49,095 nt of DNA from Pleurobrachia bachei (GCA_000695325.1 AVPN01000027.1:95694-144788), one strand, 5' to 3'. Shown: positions 19,978 to 33,303, numbered from the stretch's first letter. Notes: generated by a model not told the origin, from the letters alone. Made by a program: numbers and translations.

Positions 19978-22900
19978 TGGCAATCATAGTAGGCATCAAT
20001 CCAGCTAGTCTTCTTTTCGGCCGTGTAGACGGTAACCCTGTACTGTTTATCGTTCTCTAAACACAAATATACCAGTTAGTGTTACTGTATATCATTTTAG
20101 AGATTGAGAGACGAGCATAATTTTTACAGTATTCTTAAAATTTTGTACTGCAGATCATGCTGTTAGGCTGGTGAGTTTGATAAACAAAAAAGGAGTTGGA
20201 ATTCAACCTACCATCAAATTGGAAAATAGTCGGTGTGGCAGCTTCATCCTTTTCATTGGTTCTTGCAGTCTCAGTTGCACGCTCCTCTGTCATCGAACCC
20301 GGATTTTCTAAAATGTTTTCCGTTAGAATTAAGATTCAACTCAATCAATTTGATATAAAGAACCTTACTTCGTGTCACTTTTACATACATTGATCACCAA
20401 ACCCGGCGCCATGGGGACTGACCGATATGCTATTAAGTATTTTAACTAACCAACCCACTAACCACGCAGCAGGCGTATTTGCGGTTGGTTATTGTATTTT
20501 GATTTGTATATAATCTGGGGAAGAGTTCTCAAGAAATAACTTGGTGGACATTTAACTATAAATTAAATGAGAAATGGCTAAATAGTCGAGGAAGTAGTAA
20601 TCTATGCTGAGCTTTAAACACGTACTGATAGAATTTGATGGGACAATTCATCATCGGAATTTAACAACAGAAATATAGTGCCTCTCACTGACCCTTAGAT
20701 GTGTCCCATCAGCTGTTTCACCGACTTCATTCTCCCTGTTTACCTGTTTCGGGCGAATCAGAAGTTCCGGGAACCACCAAATCAGTAACCTCAAAGACAA
20801 CCTCATGGTCATTGCCCCTTCCCGTGTACACTGGCATTGAGGTTGTAGGTTCTACATTCATGTTAGTATAGGCATACCAAATCTGGTTATCCTCAACTGT
20901 CATCTCACGGCCACAATACCTGGGATGTTTTGAGTTGATACGATAGAAGAGAATTCATTTGGACAAATAACTTTGCAATGGAGAAGAATTCTTGATTTAT
21001 ACCTGTCATATGTCAGGCAGGAGAATGATTGTTGGTTACCATTACAACTACACTTTGAACAGGCAAAGTCAAATGATGTCATATATTGACAGTAGATTTC
21101 CTCTGAAAAAGTAATGAGGAATGGTTGTTTTCTCTGTTAAAAGTATAAAAACGAAGTTGGTTTTAAGTAGATTGTATGCGAAGGATTGTATGAATCATCT
21201 CGACATGATGATTCATTTTGTCAGTCACTAACTTTTAACTGCAGATTTGGTCAGTCACTATAATTGGTAACTGATTCAGTTCCTACCTTGTGAACATTCT
21301 ACGGAAGGTGAACACGTAATCTCATTCTTTCCCACGCACGTGCAAGTTTGGCATTCCACAGTAAACCTTTCTCCGGCTGAGTATACCTTGGCACTAACAA
21401 CGCATAACTCTGTCGGTTCTGAAATATAAATAAGTATAATCAAGGGTTTTCGTCGTCACTGACACCTGAGATCTCAGGTGACAGGTTTCAGTGGAAAATT
21501 GCCGTGACCTGAACCTGAGGCAAAAGTGTTGATTAAATTTACCATCAATTTCATTTGTTTCGAATTCTCTCGCTCGGTAGTCCATGCACTGTTCCGTGGT
21601 CCGTTCTCTAGTACCGTCAATTGAGTCAGCAAACAACCTCCCCTCACCAGTAACACACCAGCACGTTTGGGTTCCTAGTGTGGAGATATATGATCCAATA
21701 TAATGAACTCATAATGCCACAGATTGTGGTCATCTAGGCCTTGAAACAAAAACCCGAATATTGGCTCCGATGGGAGGTGATTTAGAGAATTCTTCGATGT
21801 TTGTTTGATTGTTCTCTCTCAGCTCTAATTACATTATAGTTACCTGATTCTACAATCTTACCGCATTGCAGGGCCCGGAATGTACCATCCTCCTCACAAA
21901 AGGGATAAAATACTGAGTTTCCGGAAATTCGTTCCCGTTCCTTGGCCTTGCTAACAGCCTCAAAACAGGGTCCTGCTGTTACTGCCGCTGTGCCATACAC
22001 TAATCGCTCTGGAAAATGTAATAAAAAGTTTAACACCTGATTGTATAGAAATGAAGAAAAAAATAGATAGATAAGAAATAGTAAAATAAATATGGATAAT
22101 AATTTTTCAAAACCTTTTTCGTTTGAGTTTTCCACGGCGTAGTTGTCATTGTTCATTGTGGTTGACATTGGATTGGCAGTGTACACTGGTTGATCAGTTG
22201 TAGTTGTTATCGGATCTGTTTGGCCGTACTCTAAAATGAACTTAAGTTAGTGAGACTTTAAACATTATTTTATCAGCTTTAGATTGAGATTTAACAGTTT
22301 CTAAAGATCTGATAAAAATTCAGCCTTTTCCACTAAAGCCAACTGGTTTAACCCGGTGGCCGGGGTACTCCATTAATTATAGGAGGAATACAGGATCAAC
22401 CGCAAAGTTGATAGAAATGGGAATGATCTGTCAGGCCAATGCTCTGACGGGGAAAGAGAGAGGGCATGCTAGATAGCTAAACCATTTAACCATTTTATTA
22501 TGGCAGGAGGAAGAAATACAGTAACCAATGAAAAAGAAGCCTCACTCAGCAACCTGCCACAAACAGATTAAATCTAAATAATGTTGATGAGCAAAATAAG
22601 GCACCAATAGTTGCTAGCGAATGAATCGCTGATCCTATATGAGCGGACTCAGACATTTCAAAGAAGTATTTCATATTGCCATATCATACTGCGTACAATT
22701 TCCAGCCAAACTACCATTTCCAATTTAAAATATCAGACTCTACCTACCATTATCCCACCGGTCCTCCTCCATGACCTCTGCTGTTGCAGTGGGAGCGATT
22801 TCAACACACAGCGCTAACCCCAGCTCACACTGCTCCTCGTCCAATTTCTCCGCAGCACAACTACCATGCCACCTACCATCACCTTTCAACAACGTGTACG

Positions 22901-25900
22901 TGCTGTGAGGAAGAATTACTGGTTAAAACTGGTTAAAACAGAGAACTGGTTAAAACATTTCATGGTTAAAGTTGTAATTATTTAGAGTTGGGAGGACTTG
23001 GGAAGGAAGATACTTTGACCATTAAGGGTCAGCACACACCAAAGTTAAAATTAAAATTTTGATTTTAACGGCGCACACACCAACGCTGTTAAAATTTCTC
23101 TCTCCCATTCTGCAAGTAACAATCTCGCGTGCCAGTTTGACGGCGTGTTAACATTTTGTCATCCAACGCGACCGTCAAAATCGTGCGCGAGATTGTTACT
23201 TTTAGAATGGGGAGAGAAATTTTAACAGCGTTGGTGTGTGCGCCGTTAAAATCAAAATTTTAATTTTAATTTTAACTTCGGTGTGTGCTGACCCTTAGTT
23301 ATGAATGACACTGACAGTTGGAGTGTACGTGCTAGAGATAGCAAGACATAAAAGTAACTATATTTGGTTTTCAAATCCATGAAAAACTCATTGTATATGT
23401 CGCGTTTTAATTATTTATTCTCGGAATTACTCTCTATCACTAAACTATTCTCGCAATTTCAGTTTTCTAGTTGAGTTGTCACATTATCACAAGATCACAC
23501 ATGCGCTCAATTCGACGGAAGGAGGAGGGTCTCAGTGAACCTCACGTGATAAAGAATCACTTCGATTTACAGATTGCAAATTATGAAGAGTCGAAGACCA
23601 AAAAATCGCACAGATAAAATTAGAGAAACTGATAGAGTCGCATTATCCAAGTATGATCAGAGTATCCATAGCAACACGTGACTCACCTCTCTTTCTCTGA
23701 CAGAAGGTAGGACTCCGATAAAGCGTTATACTCAAATGGCACCCCATTCATCCACCAAAACCTACCACCGGCACCGACCAAAGATAACCAAACAGGGGAT
23801 CCCAGTTGACCCACCACCCGTGACAATATGGTATTGAAATCTGAAGTGTGGAAAAGCGATCATAAAATAATTTCGGTGACTAGAAAATAGGAAAATCTCG
23901 TTTTTTTTCACTCTTTTAGTTCATATTAGTATAATAGTGCCGATAAGTACACCACGAAGTCTTCATCAAACGTCATTTTGTAAACAATCTTCACTCACTG
24001 TCTGTTAACACAGTAGGCAGGCCAAGTCCCTTTCGTTTGCAGAAGTAGTAGGCATTCAACCATGTGGAGGGTGCTTCGTCAACATGAAGAATCATCCCAT
24101 TGAGGTAAACTGGAAAGGGGATTCAGTTATTAAGAGCATGGCAGTTGCCATAGCAACATAGATTTGTACGATCAGGAATTAGAATTACCTTCACCATTTT
24201 TTATCTTACTTTTTGGTTTGTAAGGTGCTTCCGAATATTCCACAGCTTTTTCAGTTGCAACCATCTCGGTTTTTGACATCTTTGAAGTTTTCTCGTTATC
24301 TGTTCTCGCTTCCCTCTCCATATTTTCCTGTAAAGGTCAGGTGTTGGACAAGAGGTTGAGAGAGATCCTGGTGCTCCGTCGTAGGCAACGTAATTTATTT
24401 GGGCGGGGTGCAACTGTTGTCAGTGTATCCAAGTAAAGATTCTGAGAAAGGTCTTATGCTCAAGTCTACGAGGAACTCGACCCTATTTCGAGCTGTCAGA
24501 GCGTTGGCCTGACCGACTTCGAGAATCCCTAGCTTCGCCCCTAAGACCAACGCACATGTCAAAATGTCACGTGGTTCGACTGGTATAATTATTTGAGCTT
24601 TCGCGTCATCATCTGAGATCTCGAGAGCTGTATATATATGCTTTCTATAATTTCCATATTCTCAGAATTTCAGAATACCGCGTAAAACTTTAGCACATGT
24701 CAGATAAAAATCACTGAAAGTAAGACTCAATCAAGTTTTAAAAAAGGAAGTTAGTAAAGAAAGACTAAAAAGGAACCTAGTAATACCAAACATGTATAAT
24801 ACAGCAATTCACATGAATTACCCGTTTGATCCTTCTCATGCAGACAGGATTCATATCGGCAGCCCCGTTAGCAGTCGCCCATGTACCATCAGGTCGGAGG
24901 TAGGCGTAGTAACGACTTTCACTCGTAGTGGGGTACCCTGTAATAATGTGTTAGAGCGTCTAACATTATATTACAAATCTCAATGACATGGATCTCACAA
25001 AGCAATGGATTCCTATTTTGGAAATTAGGAATATAAAGTTCCTTTCCGCCAATTTATAGACGTACCTCTAGCCCAAGGGCTGTAGGAGAGCGCTTGTCCA
25101 CTAAACCAATCAAAATCATTTTCTCCCTTGTACAGCAAACCCAACCAGATCCCTGTCTTGCCGGCGAGAGGTGCAACCTAAACACAGGGCCCCTCGGTTT
25201 TAGACAACAATCGTTACATTCTTCAAATTACCACAAATTCATTCGTGTACCCAGCAAGAAAGAGATAATGTGGAGAAAGAGTTTACAATCATTTTATAAC
25301 GCCCATACTCCGTCCCGCAAATTTAAATAGCGGGACAAGATTACATCATGTTATATACCTGTGCGTTAAATTTTGCATCACCAATCTCTAAGAGTGTCGC
25401 TCCCCTCGAGAGACACATGTCATGGTTACGCCGCCACGTGTTCAGTATCCGAGCCCCGTATGTCGTAACTTCCCACGCTTCATCCGTATTCTCAATTGGA
25501 ACTGGGGAATGGGAATGACACATGTAACGCCAAAATAGATAGGATAGAACTGGGGATGACACAACTTTCATGTGTAATGTCAACATAGATATGATGTAGG
25601 ATTGGGAAATAAAAACTCGCGTGCCACCCAGGGGGGGTTACAACTTCAAAAAATCAGACTTTATATAATATCCGTCAAGATACTGTAAAATATTATGTAT
25701 AAGTTAAGCAGGTATCTCGAGGTAGTCGTATATTACGACAACCTTGTGATATATAATATGTATATAATATTTTACAAAACACCAAGATTATGACAGACAG
25801 CTTTGATCTATGATTGGGAGTTGGTGATGTAGTGTGAGGTATGATTTCACTACGTACCAATAAGAGTGTCTCCTAGGGCTGCCACAAAAAGTAAGTTCTT

Positions 25901-25916
25901 GTTGTCGTTGTATGGG
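19978..25916 (-). CDS. Secreted mosaic: C-type lectin domains, thyroglobulin-1, VWC-like domains
   Basis: Fifteen minus-strand exons chain in phase: about 25916-25858, 25501-25359, 25177-25066, 24937-24822, 24327-24189, 24109-23999, 23840-23687, 22902-22748, 22230-22114, 22008-21844, 21674-21543, 21418-21287, 21102-21003, 20919-20744, 20307-20212, then 20056-19978. CTLD 1 (25.9-24.8 kb) has ARILNTWRRNHDMC, GIWLGLLYKGENDFDWFSG, and a final C. CTLD 2 (24.1-22.7 kb) has STWLNAYYFCKRKGLGLPTV and VWLSLVGAGGRFWWMNGVPF. Then come a Ser/Thr-rich linker, a thyroglobulin-1 repeat (GPCFEAVSK, DGTFRALQC, TCWCVTGEG), and two VWC-like units (CQTCTCVGKNEITC; CSKCSCNGNQQSFSC). A third CTLD starts with KTSWIDAYYDCQ and is cut. 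Canonical EPN/QPD sugar motifs are not obvious, so carbohydrate binding is not assured. Start and end of the gene are not found. Confidence 0.78.
23025..23295. repeat. AGGGTCAGCACACACC MITE, copy 1
   Basis: Inverted ends AGGGTCAGCACACACC and GGTGTGTGCTGACCCT flanked by TA on both sides. The inverted match continues inward through AATTTTGATTTTAACGGCGC. About 271 bp, no coding capacity. Lies in an intron of the lectin mosaic gene. Confidence 0.85.
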
Positions 25917-26100
25917 ATCTCTTATCTCTTATCCCTAAAGCTATAATAGGAGAATGAAGATGATGAAATATATATTTTAAGGGAAGTAATGATGCAACTA
26001 GTATACAAAAATTTCACAACTCAGCCAAACAGATTTGTCAAATATAAAACGTTTTGTGCAAGTAAAACTTTTCGTAACTAGATGGTATTTAATAGTATTA

Positions 26101-26125
26101 GCCAGACGGTGCCAGGAAGCTGTTC

Positions 26126-26167
<42 letters not shown>

Positions 26168-27150
26168 TGTCGGCTAAATAACTTTTTAGAAAAACTCACA
26201 GCCAATGCTAAGAGTAAAAACGGCTTAACAAGATTTTCCGGTTGCTGCTGCTGCAGTCCCATGCAGCGGCAGCCATTTAGGTCATGGTGACTCTATCTAA
26301 AGTTGGTCGGAACTGAGGGGAGAGAGACAAGGTTACAGGATGCAAACTCCAATTATATTATCCCTTTCCATCTATGACGTCATAAGGCTAGGCCAATAGT
26401 GCAAACAAATAACTGCGTAAGTGACTCATCTGGAGCTGAAGTAATAGAAAGGGGCTACGAGGGTAATTGGCGAACAATTAATATCAATCAAAACAAAGTT
26501 GCAGTCTGGTAGAGTTGAGTGAAAGAACTTTTCTTCGCATAAACTATGAGTCATGTAAAACATAAAACCTTGTTTCCTCATCCCATTTCCTTATCCTTTA
26601 GTACACAGCCCCTCCTCTTCTTCCCGAATCCTCCCCTCATTACCCCCTTCACTATAATAGTGGTCCCTCGTGTCAAACCTCTCGACTTACTTGAGTCGCC
26701 CGACACCGTATGAACAATTCAACGACTTAGTACAATAAATTACTTTCTCCCAACTATCTCCCAAAATTGAGCCCGGAAATCGGGAATTGACTTTGAAACC
26801 CGTTGATAATTCAGAATCCTTTATTCAGGTTGGAAAAGTGCGGAGGAGCCTCCAATGCGGTGCTAATAAACAGGTGAGTTATTTAGTTTACGTTTTCTGA
26901 CAGATCGTATGTATGTAAGTTGTAATGTAATCTGAGTTCAATTTTATAACGCACTCTCGTAAATTTTGCAAAACGCGACCGATTTTGAGCTCGATTTCGC
27001 GCCTGCAGGCCAGGAGAAATTCTCCTTGAGAATAGAAACCAACCTCAACCATGATGCACAATATGATGATTGACGATGTTTTTCGAAACCGTTTTTGTAC
27101 ATGTTGCATTCAGAATCAGTTTGATCACTTGAACATTTCAATCCCGATTA
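26101..27150. other. Non-coding stretch with (GA)n
   Basis: A (GA)n run at about 26130-26163; otherwise no phased exons or domains recognised between the lectin mosaic gene and the next MITE. The promoter or first exon of the lectin mosaic gene may be here but is not identifiable. Confidence 0.4.
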
Positions 27151-27158
27151 TGCTTGTA

Positions 27159-27363
27159 TGGGTCAGCACACACCGGAGTTAAAATTCCTCTCCCCCATTC
27201 TAAAAGTAAATCTAACATTGGAAATTCGGATATGTAGTGACTTGTTGGGCTGTGTTGGAATGTTACTCTAAGAATGGGGAGAGAGATTTTAACGGCCGCT
27301 GGTGTGTGCGACGATAAAATCAAAATTTTAATTTTAATTTTAACTCCGGTGTGTGCTGACCCT
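27159..27363. repeat. AGGGTCAGCACACACC MITE, copy 2
   Basis: TGGGTCAGCACACACC...GGTGTGTGCTGACCCT flanked by TA. Shares end blocks and the TTCTAAAAGTAA / AATGGGGAGAGA segments with copy 1 but is about 70 bp shorter and asymmetric inside. Confidence 0.8.
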
Positions 27364-27563
27364 TAGAATGTTATAGATGTTGTAATAATGTGTCTTCAAT
27401 TAAATGATCGTTTTTATGGGGAAATCTTGAGTTGGATAACATGAAACATAGGGTGGGTACAACTAGCTATGACAACATCACACACGTGTATATACAAGGT
27501 GGGCCACGGACTCGCAGTAAGGGCTAGCGAGCCGCGCCGCCAAAACGGCGATAGCCACGAAAA

Positions 27564-27819
27564 TAAAAAATTTCCCTTCTTCACTCTTCTCATTGAGAAG
27601 AGTGAAGAAGGGAAATTTTTTATGTCGGCTTTGAATAACGTATGGCCCACACAACTCAGTTTCACAGTTGAGAAGAGTGAAGAAGGGAAATTTTTTATGT
27701 CGGCTTTGAATAACGTATGGCCCACACAACTCAGTTTCACAGTTGAGAAGAGTGAAGAAGGGAAATTTTTTATGTCGGCTTTGAATAACGTATGGCCCAC
27801 ACAACTCAGTTTCACAGTT
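27564..27819. repeat. Perfect 30-bp hairpin plus three in-frame 75-bp repeats
   Basis: ATAAAAAATTTCCCTTCTTC... is followed by its exact reverse complement with a 1-nt centre near 27593. Then GAGAAGAGTGAAGAAGGGAA starts at 27595, 27670 and 27745 in 75-bp identical units (25 codons: VEKSEEGKFFMSALN...). A fourth GAGAAG at 27820 continues into the genuine Penelope frame. Confidence 0.9.
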
Positions 27820-28483
27820 GAGAAGAGTGAAGAAGGGAAACTCAGTTTCCTCGACATTCTAATTGACTTGCAAAACGGTACAGTGGATTATGAACTTTAT
27901 CAAAAACCTACCCATTCGGGGCAGTATCTACACTACAGATCACACTGCCCCGAGCAGATAAAGTTAAACATAATATCCAGTGAGGCACGCCGAATCATGT
28001 CACTATGTTCTACCCCAGAGAAAGCCTGGCCACACCTTGAGAAGCTCAGGATGAACTTCCTCTCCTCGGGCTACCCGCTCCAGACAGTCTCAATTAACAT
28101 CGCTAAGGCTGTTCAAAACTTCCTATCCCCTCCCCCTCCTCCCCCAAACACGACCTTGAGACCCGGCCCCACCTTCATCCTAAAAGTACCCTACATCAAT
28201 GAGGGCACTCTTCGCATGATGAGGTCGGCAATCTCCAAGTCTGGACTACCCATTCGACTCGTTCCCACGTCAGGCACTACTATTGCCAATCTCATCAAGA
28301 GAAGGCAATGTCAACACACCACCACCAATGAACGATGTCCTCCCCCAACCCAGCTGGCACCATACTGTGCACTCCACGAACAAGATGTGGACTGTCAAAG
28401 GACGCACGTGGTGTACCACGCCACATGCAAGCAATGCCAGGCAACCTATATTGGGACAACTGGACGGCGCCTCTTAGACAGAA

Positions 28484-28484
<1 letters not shown>

Positions 28485-28532
<48 letters not shown>

Positions 28533-28560
28533 ATCTCTCTCTTTTCTATCTATTCGTAGT
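28485..28560. repeat. CT microsatellite at end of Penelope fragment
   Basis: (CT)n of about 50 nt directly follows the GIY-YIG start; it truncates the element's frame. Confidence 0.85.
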
Positions 28561-28943
28561 GTTTCTCTTGATGCTTACACACGGTAAAGTGAGAGCAAGC
28601 CTACCACCAAAGAGGAAAGTAGGCCAACAAATGACTGTCTTGAGTGTTTTATGCTATCATACGACAATAACTCGACTTATGTATGGTAGCTGATGCCTGA
28701 AATTTTGTCAATACTTTAGTGCAGTGGCAATACCACACCCTTTGTGATTTGTTGTATCAGATATATTGAAATTGTTATCTATACATGGATCTAGTTACCT
28801 CGTTCACCGACTGTACATTACCGACTGTTTAGTTATGTTACTTTGTTGATCACCTACCACATTAATAGGATAAATACGTTGCCATAGTTACCTCGTTGCC
28901 ACAGTTACCTTGTTACCACAGTTACCTTGTTACCATAGTTACC

Positions 28944-30284
28944 ATGTCGATGGGATCTGTTTCACCAGAGGATGCTGATTGTTGGGATAACCTGAAACGA
29001 AGGCTCTCCTTTGGAGGGGAGACCACCGCTAATGAAGCTGCTAATCAGGTATTTGAATTAGTTGTCAAACTATTAATCAGGTATAATGATAGGCTGCTTG
29101 TTCAGTTCCAGAGACTACGTGTCGGACCTTAGGTTATTGACCCCACTTGCAGACCTCCTGATGGGCATTATATATTACCTTGTCTCATATAAGACTGTGC
29201 TCTCCGCACCGCCCACTGGGCCGAAGGTAGCGAGCGAGATGTTTCAGTCAGCGAGATGTTTCAGTCTAATATTACCCTAGCTGGTGACCAGATTCAACTA
29301 AACGCTTCTTTTGGTGTCACACAACGCTTGTCTACATCATCATTCCAGTTACGGAATGAAGTGTTTTCTAGATTTGCCATCGGTCGATCGCCCCAGTTTT
29401 AGTACTCAAAATAGGTAAAAACAGCTTGTAACGGATTTTAGTGTACATGTAGTGTGTGTGGTTGTCTTTATTATTCACTCAATCTCGAATCTAAGAATCT
29501 CAAGACTCCTCATGATTGCAGATGGACATTGATACCAACTATATGACATCCTTGCTGCATCTCGTTATGATAAGGCGTTAGTCGTTCAAACTCTTTTTAT
29601 TTTATTCCACACCGTAGCGGGGCGTGGGGAATGAGGGTCGAACAAGATAAGGCGCAAGGCGTTAGATGGAATGGTTTAAAAAAGTGTCTAATTGGGGAGT
29701 TTTGTGGGAGGTTTTGTTGTTATTTGTGCTGAATACATGGGTTTGTGTCAATTCCTTATCAGATTTTATCCAAGTTATCAGTTCCAAATCATTCTTCCCA
29801 TTGTTTATCTGTCCCCCACTATTAAAGGCTATCTTCATGTGTGTTCTGCCCATTGAATGGCTTTAGTTGAACCAAACTGGTTTGATAAGTTTCTGGACAG
29901 TTTCAAGGTATTAATTAGAAATCGAGGTTCAATTCTTTTTCATTTAGAAATATAGATCGTGACGAAATCCTATTTTCGTTATTTTCCCTCAGACACGGCA
30001 GAACGTTACAGACAACATGCAGGACGGAGCGGATATGATCAAGGGCATGGGAATTCCCAAGTAAGTTGAATCGAGGACAGTTTTTCTTTTCCAAATTAGC
30101 TACAAAACCAATCAGAACTCTTGAGAATTGTCCACGTCCCCATTGTTCTAGACCTTTTTCCTTTTTTGACATTCCTTTTGTCGGTGTTTAACTTACAACA
30201 AAATGACATAACTGTATGTAACTTACAATTGTAAACTATAATAACTGATTCTAGGATTGATGTTGGAGGAGGCTTCGATAAGAT
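28944..30284 (+). CDS. MCTP-like gene, alternative 5' exons (isoform X)
   Basis: Exons 28944-29048, 29993-30060 and 30255-30284 join in phase and end in phase 2 (AAGAT|GTATGA), which fits the phase-2 acceptor of the common exon at 32846. The peptide starts MSMGSVSPEDADCWDNLKRR and ends IDVGGGFDK; it is hydrophilic and helical, like the other possible first exon at 31495. The start codon follows a run of GTTACC(A/T)-type repeats (28879-28945). The donor of the first exon is partly duplicated 36 bp later (TAATCAGGTAT twice). It could instead be a separate small gene, but splice phase favours an alternative promoter. Confidence 0.45.
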
Positions 30285-31174
30285 GTATGACATAACTGCA
30301 CCTCTTAACTCTTGTGTCCCTTCAAATCTTTTGATCGTACAGTCAATCTTTGACTGTACTTCTTTTTTCTTTTAAAATGAAAATGTAATATGGTTAGCTT
30401 ATGCTTAGCTTTAAGCAAAAACACTAACCTAAATCCTTTAGGAAAACCTCGAGTCTTTTTGATAAAATAAAGTAAAGTTTTTAAAAGCCATAAAAAATAG
30501 CAAATAGTAAAACAGAAATCCATCGAGTTTTTTATCTGAGAAATGTTTATAGCAGCGGCCTGAAAGTTCCATTGTCGCCCCCTCATGGGAAGTAATCTAC
30601 TAAGGGTCACTGCATGATTATAATATATTGTTCCTTCATGTACACAAACACACACAAACATTTATAGATCAGCACACACTTCGGCCTCATACAAACGTGT
30701 CTTTGCAAGGTTCTTCGCTCTACTTTATGTCCCTTTCTCTCTCCCTCAACTTTATCTGGCCTTCGTCTAGACGACTGTGGACTCGTGCTGTCTAGTAAAT
30801 AATAATTATTTTGTCCAGTAATGAACAATTATGATTTTTTAGTTATTTTTACAAACCTTCTATGTATTATGTTTGTTTAGCTCACACTGCATTTTATTTC
30901 ATGTAGTTTATTTCATTCCATTTATTTTTATTTATTTTTGATGTATTTTGATCACAAATTGGTAAGCCTACGTTCAATCCCTCGTCCCCTGATATATGTT
31001 TTACCGGTGGTGGGAAGCGCTTGAACTACTTATTTACACTTTTATTTTACACACCTTAATATTTTTACGTAAATATATTTTATTTGTATTATAGTGTGTA
31101 CTGTTTTGAAGTGCTAACAAAGGGTGTCGTTGTCTTTTGTATTTAAAAGCCACTAAGATAAGTTTCTTTCTATT

Positions 31175-31215
<41 letters not shown>

Positions 31216-31494
31216 CTCTATCTCATCTCTCTCATTGACACTCATCTTTATTATCCATTGACTCTGACTTAAGGGAACATGTGTGTATAACAATGCCCCA
31301 TCTCCATGAGTCCTCTCTGGTAAATTCACAGCTGTTACTCAGTCTCCTGGATAAAAATAGAGAGATAGAGATAGTGAGTGAGAGAGAGGGAGAGGGAGAT
31401 AGAGAGAGAGAGAGAGAGGGGCGGGAGCAGAGATATTTCTAAACCGTGTTTGCTTTATTAATAGTTCTGGCGCCTTTTCTTTGCTTTCAAATTT

Positions 31495-33268
31495 ATGCTA
31501 TCTTGTTGTACCGGTGGATCATTGGTGAATCGTTTACGAGTTGCCATGGTATCCAGACGCAATCAAAACCACCAAAAGCAACTAGTTAAAACTGATACTA
31601 GCCACGCCATGTTTGATTGGCGGCCACCTTGGAAGCGCCGCAAATCCACTCTGCATTGTATTGAGAAGGAGATTCCATCACCTGTCCAGGCTGACAAGGA
31701 AGGCTTTGTGGATGCGTATCAAGTGTACCAAAGGGCCCAGGCACTCAATGGATCAGTTGTGCATGGGAACGATGAGAAGAGAGAATCTGGGAGTGACAGG
31801 AGGGGATCATCAGGGATTCTATCCTTTGATGTGCTCAGTAGAGTTACAAAGGAGCTTGAAGAGGACATGGGCGATGTGGTGAGGCTGGCAAAGGAGACCG
31901 TGAACAATATTGAGGATGAGGCGAGGAGGTAATAGTTTGTTAATTGTACAGAACATACCCATTACCCAACATACCCATTATCTTACTATATAATGCGAAA
32001 AGGGGTGAAACTTGATCCCCCAATGCAAGAGGGGCCCGCTTTTTCCCGTCATCAGTTCAGATCACATCACCCCGCATGTATGACCAGATCACCCCACTGA
32101 GGATCAGATTCCCCCACCTAAGATCAGATCACCCTATTGAGGATCAGATCGCCCCACCATTGATCAGATCACCCCACTGAAGATCAGATCATCCCAGTGA
32201 GTATCAGATCCCACATTTCACCCAGTAGCCCACTGTATAAGATAAAGGGAGAGAATAGAGATCAAGAGAGAAAGAGAGAGAGATAAAGAGAGAGAAAGAA
32301 AGATAAAGGGAGTGAGCGACGGGCCCCCCCTTTTCGGCCGAAGGCCGAATTACATCGGCTATATAGTATATACACAATAAAATATGTATTATATGGAAAC
32401 TAACTTCGCCGTAACAGCGTGCTTTGTTAAATGCAAACTAATTGTCATGAGCATTATGTCACTTTCTACTTTCCATACGTGTGAGGTTCAACTAGCATGT
32501 CACACAGTTAGGTTTACATCAAGTCAATGATACGTATATAAAATCACATCCAGTAGCTATATTCTTTATGCATAACTTGTCACATATCTCACTGACCACT
32601 GACATATCTCACTGACTGAATTCCCGAAATTATGCTCGTTATTGGGACTAACTATGCTGCTCGGTATTATATACAGCTCTTGAGCGAGGGATAGTATTTC
32701 TAAGTTTTAAAGACCCATTGAAAGACCCATCATTATATGCGTTTTGAATCTTGAATACTCAATTTTAGTAGGAAACATTGTCGTTGTAAGCACAAACAAC
32801 ATATTATGTAACTCTAGTGCCACCTATTATATAATTATCTTGCAGGTTTACCGGGTGGGGATTCAACAACGAACCCGAACACGAAATAGTAGAGATCACG
32901 GAGGTACCGGCTGATTTCATGATCGGAAATGAGGTGCTTGCCGAGGATGAGTGTTATAGGATAACTCTCAAGATAACGTGAGTCATTTCACGACTAAAAT
33001 TTTGTTCATGTCGAAGTTATGTGAATAAAGAATAAGGGACAGCAACACATTATTATTTGATATTAGTAATATTATTACATATTTGAAAAGTTGTCTCACG
33101 AGGAGATTGATAAACTTCAACTTAACCATTTTACTGCTAAGCTAGTAAAATATGCTTGCTAAACTCTCAGAATGTAGCAGGTAGCTCTTACTAGAGTTAC
33201 GATTTGTTTGTTGGTTAGTTGCTGATCAGCCCGCAAGATGTTGAGACACATGGAATGTTGAGAGAAAA

Positions 33269-33303
<35 letters not shown>

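Larger units (their letters stand above)
27469..28587 (+). mobile_element. Penelope-like retroelement, 3' fragment with GIY-YIG start
   Basis: An uninterrupted frame. From about 27820 it reads KLSFLDILIDLQNG, YELYQKPTHSGQYLHYRS and a helix-rich thumb region, as in the C-terminal part of Penelope/Neptune reverse transcriptases (LxFLDxxV...Y+KPTxTxxYLxxxSxHP). After CPPPTQLAPYCALHEQ comes VVYHATCKQCQATYIGTTGR, the start of a GIY-YIG endonuclease (usually VYxIxCxxCxxxYIGxTGR). The frame then runs into a CT microsatellite, so the endonuclease is truncated. The catalytic RT palm (YxDD) is absent: its place is taken by three 75-bp repeats. This is a dead or mis-assembled remnant. Confidence 0.8.

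Noticed and set aside
27478-27857. Minus-strand frames with repeated SSLFSTVKLSCVG or FPFFTLLNCETELCG
   Set aside because: Antisense shadows of the 75-bp repeats in the Penelope remnant.
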